A stretch of 64,000 bases of DNA from Thioalkalivibrio sp. AKL19 (lineage in GTDB: Bacteria; Pseudomonadota; Gammaproteobacteria; Ectothiorhodospirales; Ectothiorhodospiraceae), in contig NZ_ATUK01000011.1 in assembly GCF_000420165.1 (NCBI RefSeq), forward strand, positions 286,543 through 350,542, written 5' to 3'. Positions within the stretch are counted from its first letter, which is position 1. Each line of letters opens with the position of its first letter. A program made the translations under genes and the position numbers. The notes beneath the pieces are model-generated. The model had not been told where the DNA came from, ran no database searches, and worked only from the letters and a program-made list of their open reading frames with translations. Below, piece after piece: positions 49,436 to 56,517 of this stretch.

Positions 49436-51121
49436 TCACTCGCCGAGGTGGCGTTTCAGCCACTCGAGTTCTTCAGAGGAACGACCGGCGTCGGTGACCG
49501 CATTCCAGGCATCGATGTAGTGCTCGGTGGCGTAGACATGGCCGTAGCCACGGGGCGCGGCATCGCCGATGGCCACGTCCACCGCCAGCTGCAGCATGGT
49601 GACCACCGGATACCAGGTCAGGTCTGGCGAGACATCCGGTCCGCGCGGTGGCTGCATCCATTCGGGCTTGCGGTACAGCGCCTGGGGCTCGAAGAAGGTC
49701 ACCGGGTCGCTGGCGTACTGCAGGTAGACGATGCGCATCGGGCCCCATTCGGCGCCCGGGATGTCCAGGTGGTTCTCCTGATTGGTGAAGCGCACCACCG
49801 AGCTGTCGCGAAACCGTGGTAGCCAGGCCGGCGAGTCCGGCTGGCGCTGGCGTTTGATGTCGCGCCAGGTCTCGCTGCGAAACGGCGGGCCGGCCCACAG
49901 CGCCCCGGAGAACGGGTCACCGATCACGTCGTACAGGTCCGCCGCCCGCTCGGAGTTCAGCGCCCCGAGACTCAGGCCGTAGAGGTACAGGTCCGGGCGG
50001 GCGTCGGGTGGCAGCTGTTTCCAGTACCCATAGATCTCCGCGAACACCGCCTGGGCCGTCTCGTGGCCGTACTGCGACTCGGCCATCAGCGACAGCCAGC
50101 TCGGCAGGTAGGAGTACTGCACGGCCACGGTGGCCACGTCGCCGTCGTGCAGGTATTCGACCGGCTGGATCGCGCGGTTGTCCACCCAGCCGCGCCCGGT
50201 CGGGGTCGCCAGTACCAGCACCGAACGGTCGAAGGCATTGACCCGCAGCATCTCCTGGAGCGCGAGCCGCGCACGTTCCTCGATGGTCTCGGCGGCGTTC
50301 AGGCCTACGTACACGCGGATCGGGTCCAGTGCCGCGTTCCCGGTGAAATCGCGGATCGCCGCGGCGTCGGGTGCCTGGCCGACGAAGCGCTGACCCTGGC
50401 GGCCCAGCCCCTCTTCCCAGGTGATCAGGGAGGCCGGGCTGCCGGTGCGGAAGGTCGCCACCGGCTGTTCCACCCCGGGATACTCGCGTACATCGAACTG
50501 CTGGAAGCTGCGATCGGCGGCGCGCAGACCGTATTCCAGGATCACCCCGTCGATCACTGCCCAGAACACCCCGGCCGCCACCAATACGCCGATTACGTTC
50601 GACAGCCGGCGCGGGATGAAGCGGCGCAGGTGGTGCGCGAGAAAACGCACCAGCAGCTGGAACAGCCGCGCGATCGCCAGGGTCGCCGCAAACACCGCGG
50701 CCGCGATCAGGCCGAGCCGGATCGGGAAGCCGCCATCCACCGGGGCCTGCTCCATCAGCTCGCGGATATTGTTCTGCCATTCCGTGGCCTGCCACAGGAA
50801 GATCAGGACGATCAGCACGGCCCCGCCGCCGGCGATCACCACCAGGGTGTTGTGCGTGCGTTCACCGGGCTCTGGCAACTCGAGATACGACCACAGCCAG
50901 TGCAGGAACACGCCCAGCCCGTAGCCGGCCGCCAGTGACAGGCCGGACAGGATGCCCTGCACGTCATCGGTGCGCGGGATCAGGCTGGGGGACAGCGATG
51001 CGGCAAAGAACAGCGTCGCCAGGATCAGCCCCGGGATCGACAGGGTCCCGAGGATGCGGGTGGCCCAGGCGGGCCAGATAAAGGTCCGCAGACGGTCTTG
51101 CAGGCGGGCGACGAGGGACAT
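49436..51121 (-). CDS. Membrane-anchored alpha/beta-hydrolase (PF10081-type)
   Basis: A 561-residue protein with about five N-terminal membrane helices (residues ~25-185), and a C-terminal alpha/beta-hydrolase domain (~215-555). The nucleophile elbow is YGLSLGA with Ser384; VIGDPFSGALWAGPP, TWRDIKRQRQ and FLPF-like RFTNQENHLDIPGAEWG are characteristic of the family formerly DUF2319. The catalytic residues face the periplasm by topology prediction. Substrate unknown; a lipid or ester is likely. It lies between the two DUF302 genes but is separated from both. Confidence 0.86.
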   Translation of the reverse strand: MSLVARLQDRLRTFIWPAWATRILGTLSIPGLILATLFFAASLSPSLIPRTDDVQGILSGLSLAAGYGLGVFLHWLWSYLELPEPGERTHNTLVVIAGGGAVLIVLIFLWQATEWQNNIRELMEQAPVDGGFPIRLGLIAAAVFAATLAIARLFQLLVRFLAHHLRRFIPRRLSNVIGVLVAAGVFWAVIDGVILEYGLRAADRSFQQFDVREYPGVEQPVATFRTGSPASLITWEEGLGRQGQRFVGQAPDAAAIRDFTGNAALDPIRVYVGLNAAETIEERARLALQEMLRVNAFDRSVLVLATPTGRGWVDNRAIQPVEYLHDGDVATVAVQYSYLPSWLSLMAESQYGHETAQAVFAEIYGYWKQLPPDARPDLYLYGLSLGALNSERAADLYDVIGDPFSGALWAGPPFRSETWRDIKRQRQPDSPAWLPRFRDSSVVRFTNQENHLDIPGAEWGPMRIVYLQYASDPVTFFEPQALYRKPEWMQPPRGPDVSPDLTWYPVVTMLQLAVDVAIGDAAPRGYGHVYATEHYIDAWNAVTDAGRSSEELEWLKRHLGE

Positions 51122-51220
51122 CGCGGGTGGCTTTCCTTGGCGGTAAGTGGGTCATCTCATCCTGTCCGCCCCGCCGGGTGGGTTCAAGTCTCCTTGGCCG
51201 GGGGCGGTCTGCGGCGTGAA

Positions 51221-51613
51221 CTAGCCGCCGTGGCGAAAGCGGAAGCTGCCCTCGACCATGCGCAGGGCGACGCCGAACAGGGCGACCTGCAGCAGCAGTC
51301 CGCCGGTGGTCGCGCCCACGGCGAGGCCGGTGGCCAGTCCCAGCGCCATCAGCAGCATCAGCAGGATTGCGGCGAAGCGGCTGCGGAGCCAGCCGCCAAC
51401 CAGTGCCAGCAGCGCGACCAGGGTGCCCTCCGCCATGGTGGGTGTGTGCTGCACCAGAACGCCCAGCATCACCACGACGACACCGGCGAGGATCAGTACC
51501 CAGCCCGCCACCCGCGCGAGGCGCCGGGCCTGCTCGCCATTCTCGATGGATTGCAGCAGCAGGATCAGGTCGGCGCCGGCCCCGGCCCAGTGGCGCGATC
51601 GCGATTCGTTCAT
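51221..51613 (-). CDS. Small membrane protein of unknown function
   Basis: A 130-residue protein with a soluble N-terminal stretch of ~35 residues (ESRSRHWAGAGADLILLLQSIENGEQ) and about four hydrophobic segments (from 37 to 122). Gly, Leu and Ala dominate and no charged residue lies within the helices. It ends with a basic FRFRHGG. It has no recognised family. The spacing to the alpha/beta-hydrolase gene (about 100 bases) allows but does not prove cotranscription. Confidence 0.6.
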   Translation of the reverse strand: MNESRSRHWAGAGADLILLLQSIENGEQARRLARVAGWVLILAGVVVVMLGVLVQHTPTMAEGTLVALLALVGGWLRSRFAAILLMLLMALGLATGLAVGATTGGLLLQVALFGVALRMVEGSFRFRHGG

Positions 51614-51646
51614 GGGCGCAAAATACTACGATGGTGTGACCAGCAG

Positions 51647-51790
51647 ATGACGTTCGAGCTCGATCGCAACCTGCTCTACGTGGCCTGTACCCGCGCGATG
51701 CGCCGGCTTGTCCTGACGCACACCGGCGCACCCAGCCCGTGGCTGCCCGGCGCCCCGGACAACGGGATGGACCGAGCCGCGCCCCGCTGA
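51647..51790 (+). pseudogene. Remnant of a UvrD/Rep-type superfamily I helicase C-terminus
   Basis: A 47-residue reading frame on the plus strand begins TFELDRNLLYVACTRAMRRL, the motif VI region of UvrD-like helicases (LLYVACTRA), and ends with a typical short C-terminal tail. Nothing upstream encodes the rest of a helicase: the region before it is the start of the divergent membrane gene. It is therefore a decayed fragment of a once full-length gene whose 5' part was deleted, marking an old rearrangement point at about 51620-51640. Confidence 0.6.
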
Positions 51791-51803
51791 AGACGCCGGC
51801 GCG

Positions 51804-52349
51804 TCACTCGGCCGCGGGAGCGTCCCGCCGTAGGCTCCGCTGCAGGCCGCGCAGACGTTCGAGGATGGCGGGGTGGTCGAACTCGCGCGCGCCGATGGCG
51901 CGGTAGGCGATGCGGCCCTCGGGGTCGATCACGAAGGTGGTGGGGATGCCGCGCACGGGCCAGGTGTCGATGGCGGTGGCATCGCGGTCCATCAGCAGGG
52001 GAAAGTCGACCGGATAGTCGGCGGTGAAGAAGAAGATGCGATCGGCGTCTTCGCCGACGTTCACCCCGAGCACGACGAGCCCGTCGGGCCCCAGGACTTC
52101 CCACAGCCGCTGCAGGGAGGGCAACTCTTCCCGGCACGGCGGGCACCAGGTTGCCCAGAAGTTCACGACCACGACCTGGCCATGATAGTCGTCCAGGGCA
52201 TGTTCGCGACCGTCCAGATCCTCGAGTTCCAGGGGTGGTGCGTCCGGGCGCGGTTCGATGGCGGTGAGCGTGTCGGCGCCAGCCGTGGCAACTCCCGTCG
52301 AGATGGCCAGTAGAACCAACCTGGTTGCGATGCGGTACATGGCGTTCAT
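51804..52349 (-). CDS. TlpA-type thioredoxin-like protein
   Basis: A 181-residue exported thioredoxin-fold protein. The signal peptide ends near TAGAD; the active site CPPC (Cys69, Cys72) sits in FWATWCPPCREE, and the cis-Pro loop is GIPTTFVID. It belongs to the TlpA/ResA/DsbE group that reduces disulfides or apocytochromes in the periplasm. Its ATG overlaps the stop of the upstream gene (ATGA), placing it last in a cluster with a DUF302 protein. The electron donor would be DsbD or CcdA, not present here. Confidence 0.9.
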   Translation of the reverse strand: MNAMYRIATRLVLLAISTGVATAGADTLTAIEPRPDAPPLELEDLDGREHALDDYHGQVVVVNFWATWCPPCREELPSLQRLWEVLGPDGLVVLGVNVGEDADRIFFFTADYPVDFPLLMDRDATAIDTWPVRGIPTTFVIDPEGRIAYRAIGAREFDHPAILERLRGLQRSLRRDAPAAE

Positions 52350-52957
52350 TCCCGTTGGTCGTCGGCGCAGCGCAGCCCGGGAAGCCTGGCCTGGCGTACT
52401 TCCCCGGCCATGCGCCAGCGCAGGGTCAGGTCGAAGGGCGTGTCCGGTGGGTGGTCGAACAGGACCATGCCCATCAGCCAGTCGCCCGGCTCGAAGCGGT
52501 GCTCGCCGGGGAAGAGGGCCCAGCGAAAGGCGATGCGCGCCGCTTCCGGCAGCTCTTCCTGCGCCCATGTCGCCTGCCAGTCCCGGTCCGGACGGGGGCG
52601 TGTGTTGCCCTCCGGCCCGTGGCTGCGCCAGTCGTGCAGATCCACCTCGATGGCGGCGCGCTGGCCGTGATTGCGCAGCACTGCCTGAAAGACGCAGTGG
52701 CCTGCGATGCGGTCGGCGTGCTCGGTGCCGAAGCCCCGGGCCCGGAAGAACGCGCGCGTCTGGTCGGGCAGCAGCTGCGCCAGTTGCAGCGAGAGGTCCT
52801 CGCCCCGCCACGTCCAGGTGGTCAGGCCGCTGGTGGCGTCCGTGTCCGCCTGCACGACGCCCGTGTTCCCGGCACTGGCCGACGCCAGTGGCGTGGCCAG
52901 TGCCAGCATGGCCAGGGCAAGACCACCGATGATCGTGTCACGGAGCAACGGACCCAT
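52346..52957 (-). CDS. Uncharacterised exported protein linked to TlpA
   Basis: A 203-residue protein I do not recognise. A signal peptide ends near SASAGN. The body has FFRARGFGTEHADRIAGHCVFQAVLRN with one Cys, a beta-rich DLHDWRSHGPEGNTRPRPDR, and a second Cys in GLRCADDQ; the two could form a disulfide that TlpA reduces. A Trp-rich region (WTWRGEDL, FRWALFPGEH) recurs. It starts 14 bases after the DUF302 gene and couples to tlpA by ATGA. The tight packing suggests a shared job in the periplasm. Confidence 0.75.
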   Translation of the reverse strand: MGPLLRDTIIGGLALAMLALATPLASASAGNTGVVQADTDATSGLTTWTWRGEDLSLQLAQLLPDQTRAFFRARGFGTEHADRIAGHCVFQAVLRNHGQRAAIEVDLHDWRSHGPEGNTRPRPDRDWQATWAQEELPEAARIAFRWALFPGEHRFEPGDWLMGMVLFDHPPDTPFDLTLRWRMAGEVRQARLPGLRCADDQRE

Positions 52958-52971
52958 CCCGCCCGCTTCGC

Positions 52972-53430
52972 CTACGGACCACCGAGGACATGATCCAGCA
53001 GCGCCTCGTAGGCCGGCTCGGCGCGTTGTGCCGCGCGTTCCAGGCTTGGGTGCGGCTGCAGCGTGGTCATGAACTTCGGGTGCAGCATGGACAGCTTGGT
53101 GCCCCCGTCTTCCTCGTACAGGCCGATGTGGCCACAGGGCATCATCGCCCCGACATGCAGTCCGGCATCCAGGATGTCCGGCCCCAGCGGCAGGTAGCAG
53201 ACCTTGAGGGCGGTGATGTCACCGACGGCCAGGTCGAACTCGGCCAGAAAGATCCAGTCCTCCTCGTTTTCGGCGTATTCGCGAATCGCCGTCGCCAGGT
53301 CCTCGCGGGACTGTTCGCAGTCGCGGATGATGAAGTGGTCGTCGGGTTCGGCCGCCACCAGCGGGGCGGTCAGGGCGAGTGCCATGGCCGCGGCCACGGC
53401 CAGCGTGGTGATGGAATGTCGCGTGTTCAT
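52972..53430 (-). CDS. DUF302 domain periplasmic protein (second copy)
   Basis: A 152-residue exported DUF302 protein, paralogous to the copy at 48847. Both share CGHxxLYEEDG, LSMLHPxFMTTL and a C-terminal LERAAQRAEPAYEALLD-like helix. The signal peptide ends at VAAEP; AGGAGG precedes the ATG. The start is inside the stop of the upstream 98-residue ORF (ATGA). The Cys of VCYLP and MPCGH are conserved with the first copy, suggesting metal or haem-type or redox chemistry, which is not proven. Confidence 0.87.
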   Translation of the reverse strand: MNTRHSITTLAVAAAMALALTAPLVAAEPDDHFIIRDCEQSREDLATAIREYAENEEDWIFLAEFDLAVGDITALKVCYLPLGPDILDAGLHVGAMMPCGHIGLYEEDGGTKLSMLHPKFMTTLQPHPSLERAAQRAEPAYEALLDHVLGGP

Positions 53431-53723
53431 GGTCGGTTCCTCCTGAGGCATGAGGGTGTTCTGACGCGCACGGTCACGGGTTCTGGCGACCAGGAGATCG
53501 ACCGCGGATTCTCCTTCTCGCACGGCCCGACCCCGTGTTCGTCCAGTGCCTCGACGTTGTCTTCGAGGCACTGGACGAACTCCTGCTGGCGCATGTGCCG
53601 CCCGCGGCGGGTGGTCCCCCCGCCGCGGGCGCTGTCGATGTGGCGGTAACGGATGGTCGCGTCTTGCGTGTGCGCAAGAGACGCTGATGGGCGTACGCGT
53701 TGGCAGAGGCTGGGTTCAATCAT
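53427..53723 (-). CDS. Small Cys-containing hypothetical protein with embedded hairpins
   Basis: A 98-residue reading frame supported by a full AGGAGG eight bases before its ATG, a position 24 bases after the methyltransferase stop, and an ATGA overlap with the DUF302 gene. The sequence has four Cys and a basic N-terminal half followed by VQCLEDNVEALDEHGVGPC. The DNA holds a perfect 18-base-pair inverted repeat (53537-53580) and a 12-pair one (53600-53630), which would strongly fold the mRNA. It may be a translated gene, or a regulatory leader whose frame is open by chance; the ribosome site and coupling favour a gene. Confidence 0.5.
   Translation of the reverse strand: MIEPSLCQRVRPSASLAHTQDATIRYRHIDSARGGGTTRRGRHMRQQEFVQCLEDNVEALDEHGVGPCEKENPRSISWSPEPVTVRVRTPSCLRRNRP
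53537..53580. repeat. Perfect 18-base-pair inverted repeat
   Basis: Bases 53537-53554 and 53563-53580 are exact reverse complements around an eight-base centre (CGTTGTCT). The element lies within the small reading frame upstream of the DUF302 gene. It would be a very stable hairpin in RNA of either strand. It is not followed by a T run, so it is not a simple terminator. Confidence 0.85.
53600..53630. repeat. Perfect 12-base-pair GC-only inverted repeat
   Basis: Bases 53600-53611 and 53619-53630 are exact reverse complements made only of G and C, with a seven-base loop. It is 20 bases from the 18-pair element, giving two adjacent strong hairpins in one leader. Confidence 0.8.
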
Positions 53724-53747
53724 GATGGCGCCCTCCTTTCGTGCGCG

Positions 53748-54836
53748 TTATCGCGTGGCCACGTACCAGTTGTTCTGGGGGTCGTGCGCCAGCTGATGGA
53801 CGCGGATGTCGCGGAAGCCGGCACGTTCCAGGTAGTCGCGCGCCCGGGGTTCGCCCCACATTGCGCCCAGGCCGGGGCCGCCCTGCGCGAGCGATACCGG
53901 CATGCAGTGCATGCAGGAGACGGTGTAGAGAAAGGGCCCGAGCGGGTGGTCGAGATCCCCCGGGATCTGCCCGGAGCCGCGGATGTCCTGCATCAGGTAG
54001 ATCCCCTCGGGCATGAGCGCCCGGTGAATGCCCTGTAGCACCGCCAGGGGGTCGGCCTGGTCATGGATGGCGTCGAAAGTGGTGATCAGTTCGTATCCCT
54101 GCGGCTCGACATGGCGATCCATCGCGGCGGCATCCGCCTCGATAAACTCGACGTTGGTCAGCTCGCCCGCTGCTGCCTCGGCGCGGGCGTGCTCGATGGC
54201 CTGTGCCGAGAGATCCAGGCCGGTGAACCGGCTGCGCGGATAGAGCGTCGCCAGGCGGTTGATGATGCGGCCGCGTCCGCAGCCGACATCCAGCACCCGG
54301 ATCCCGCGCTCGAGGTGGTCGGTCAGGCCCGGCACCAGGGGCAGGACATCGCTTTCCAGCGAGGAGAGGACGGACTGGCCGCTGTCTTCGGCCATGACCT
54401 CGTGGAAGCGCGTGTAGCGTTCGTAGGGGACGCCGGCGCCGGTGCGGAACGCCGCGACGATCCGGTCCTCCACGGTGCCCAGCACGGCGATGTACTGGGC
54501 GAACACGGCCAGGTTGTCGGCGGCCGCCGCGCGGGTCAGACAGGCGGCGTGCGCTGGCGGCAGGGCAAAGCGCGGGCCCTCCGGTTCCACCGTGACGATG
54601 CCGGCCGTGGCCATGGCGCCGAGCCATTCGCGCACATAGCGCTCGGCCAGGTCGGTGGCTACCGCAATCTCGTGGGGGGTGGACGCGGGCCGCCCGCGCA
54701 TGCCGTCGAACAGCCCGGTGCGGTGCCCGACCGACAGCATCAGGCACAGCGCGCCGTGATTGAGCACATTGGCCAGGTGATCGCCGAAGGCCTCTGCGCC
54801 CTTTGGGGCGGGATGGCTTTCCGGGACAGACGACAT
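53748..54836 (-). CDS. SAM-dependent methyltransferase with N-terminal winged helix
   Basis: A 362-residue methyltransferase. Residues ~25-95 form a winged-helix dimerisation domain (ANVLNHGALCLMLSVGHRTGLF ... TDLAERYVREWLGAM), as in O-methyltransferases and the Rv2258c group. Motif I is LDVGCGRGRIINRLA (about residues 184-198), then FTGLDLSAQAIEHA and TTFDAIHDQADP. The N-terminal region is also like enzymes that act on small hydrophobic acceptors, but the substrate is unknown. The C-terminal CMHCMPVSLAQGG contains two Cys that could bind metal. It is the first of five minus-strand genes. The AraC gene lies upstream. Confidence 0.85.
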   Translation of the reverse strand: MSSVPESHPAPKGAEAFGDHLANVLNHGALCLMLSVGHRTGLFDGMRGRPASTPHEIAVATDLAERYVREWLGAMATAGIVTVEPEGPRFALPPAHAACLTRAAAADNLAVFAQYIAVLGTVEDRIVAAFRTGAGVPYERYTRFHEVMAEDSGQSVLSSLESDVLPLVPGLTDHLERGIRVLDVGCGRGRIINRLATLYPRSRFTGLDLSAQAIEHARAEAAAGELTNVEFIEADAAAMDRHVEPQGYELITTFDAIHDQADPLAVLQGIHRALMPEGIYLMQDIRGSGQIPGDLDHPLGPFLYTVSCMHCMPVSLAQGGPGLGAMWGEPRARDYLERAGFRDIRVHQLAHDPQNNWYVATR

Positions 54837-54950
54837 GCGGGTGACCTCCGCGATGGCGCCGGGTGTCGGCTTTCATATCGAGCCTAGGCCGCGCCACGGG
54901 CCCTGGCGGTCACAGGCTTGCGCCGAATGGTCGAATCTTGCGGCGTTGTA

Positions 54951-55886
54951 TCAGGGGGTTGGCGCGTCGTCCTCCTGTGGGGCCGGGTGGTCCTGGTGCT
55001 GGCGGCGGAAGGCCCCGGGCGCCATGCCGAAGGCCTGGCGGAAGTGGCGGGCCAGCTGCTGCGGGGTGTAGCCCGTGGCGGCGGCGATCTCGCTGACACT
55101 GCAGGAGGACGTGGTCAGCCATTCGCGCGCGCGCTCCAGGCGCAGACGGGTCAGGTAGCGGTGGGGTGGCTGGCCGTGGGTGTCGCGGAAGGCGCGCGCG
55201 AAATGCCAGGGCGAGAGGTCGCACAGGGCCGCGAGCTCGGCGAGGCGGACGGGCTGGTCGAGGTGGGCCTGCATGTAGTCGATGACCTGTACCGAGCGAT
55301 GCGGCGCCAGGCCACCCCGGCAACGGTCGGCCGGGATGCCCTGGCTGGCGAGACGAGCCAGCCGCACCACCAGCGCCGCCATCATGCTGTCCACGAACAC
55401 GCGTGCGGCGGGATCGTCGCGGCCCATCTCCAGCCACAGCAGCTCCAGGCCCTGGGCGATCAGCGGGTCGCTCTGGTGACGGGTGTGAACGGGACCGAAG
55501 TCCAGCGGGTCATCCGCAGGGCGTTCCAGGCAGCTCCGGGCCAGCCCCGCGGGGATCCCGATAAAGCGCAGTTGGGCGGGGTCGGTCACGCGGCACCAGG
55601 GAGAGGCGCCCGGGGCTACGGCCACGAAATCCCGTGTGCGGGTGTGCCCGGAGAAGCGTCCGGCACCCAGGTCGCACACGTAGCGAAATGGCATCCCCGT
55701 CGACTGGCTCAGGATCAGGTCGTCGGACGCGGGCGTGGCGAATTCGCCCGCTGGCTGGCTGGCCTCCAGCATCGAAACCGCGCGGGTTGCGGCCGAGCGT
55801 GTCTCGCGCAGGCGCGGCACTTTTCGCCCGCGGGTGTACCACTCCACCATGTTCGGCCATGTCTGCGGCATTTTTTTACCCCGCAT
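54951..55886 (-). CDS. AraC family transcriptional regulator
   Basis: A 311-residue AraC/XylS regulator. The C-terminal DNA-binding domain (about 200-295) carries two helix-turn-helix units: LAELAALCDLSPWHFARAFRDTHG and VSEIAAATGYTPQQLARHFRQAFG, with the family PGAFRR end. The N-terminal ~150 residues form a sensor of no recognised type. Start may be ATG 55886 or 55871. It stands 114 bases upstream of the methyltransferase gene on the same strand and is the natural candidate to control that cluster or itself. Confidence 0.88.
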   Translation of the reverse strand: MRGKKMPQTWPNMVEWYTRGRKVPRLRETRSAATRAVSMLEASQPAGEFATPASDDLILSQSTGMPFRYVCDLGAGRFSGHTRTRDFVAVAPGASPWCRVTDPAQLRFIGIPAGLARSCLERPADDPLDFGPVHTRHQSDPLIAQGLELLWLEMGRDDPAARVFVDSMMAALVVRLARLASQGIPADRCRGGLAPHRSVQVIDYMQAHLDQPVRLAELAALCDLSPWHFARAFRDTHGQPPHRYLTRLRLERAREWLTTSSCSVSEIAAATGYTPQQLARHFRQAFGMAPGAFRRQHQDHPAPQEDDAPTP

Positions 55887-55922
55887 GCCTTGTATAGGCC
55901 ATGCCGGTGCCGCCTGCCAGGG

Positions 55923-56321
55923 TCAACGGTAGACGCGGACCTCCTGTGCCCAGCCTCCCACGCCGCGATTGGCGCAGAACGCCTGTACCTGGCCGTCGGT
56001 GTAACGGATCTCGACATTGAAGCCGGCGCCCGGCACGTGGTTCAGCGCTACGCGCCGGCGTTCGCCGGGGCCGATCTCGCCTTCGCGGATGCTGGATTCG
56101 GACAGGTCGTGCCCGAAATCGAAGTGCACGGCACGGATGGCCACATCGCTGTCATTGTGCAGTGTGACCATCAAGGCGCCTTCGGCCGGGGGTGGCTCCA
56201 CGCCCCAGTGCACCGTCCCCGCCCCCAGTATGAGTCCGAGGATGAACAGCCACGTGGCCGGCGCGCGCAGGGCGTCCACTATGATCTCGTCCCAGCTGCG
56301 GTGTTGCGGTTCCGGTTCCAC
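55923..56321 (-). CDS. Membrane-anchored protein of unknown function
   Basis: A 132-residue protein. GTG at 56321 (VEPEPQHRSW) is the first good start; there is no ATG in frame near it. One membrane helix (about residues 20-42, ATWLFILGLILGAGTVHWG) is followed by a periplasmic beta-rich domain with TLHNDSDVAIRAVHFDFGHD and a conserved ERRRVALNHVPGAGFNVEIRYTDGQ. A Cys near the end (FCANRGVG) may pair. The N-terminus is uncertain because the upstream region carries no clear ribosome site. Confidence 0.6.
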   Translation of the reverse strand: MEPEPQHRSWDEIIVDALRAPATWLFILGLILGAGTVHWGVEPPPAEGALMVTLHNDSDVAIRAVHFDFGHDLSESSIREGEIGPGERRRVALNHVPGAGFNVEIRYTDGQVQAFCANRGVGGWAQEVRVYR

Positions 56322-56517
56322 GTGAGGCTCGATCGCAATAGTATTAGGAAAATCTAATGCATGGACGGTATCCGGGCAAGCCCGCGAAAGACCCCGGGGC
56401 CTCCTCCTGCGTGCGGTCTGTGACATCGACCACCAGTGCCCGAGCCCGGTGCATGTGACCCGGAAGGCGCATTCGGGTATGTTCGCCGGGTTTTGATTCG
56501 AGCAGGACGGCACGCCC

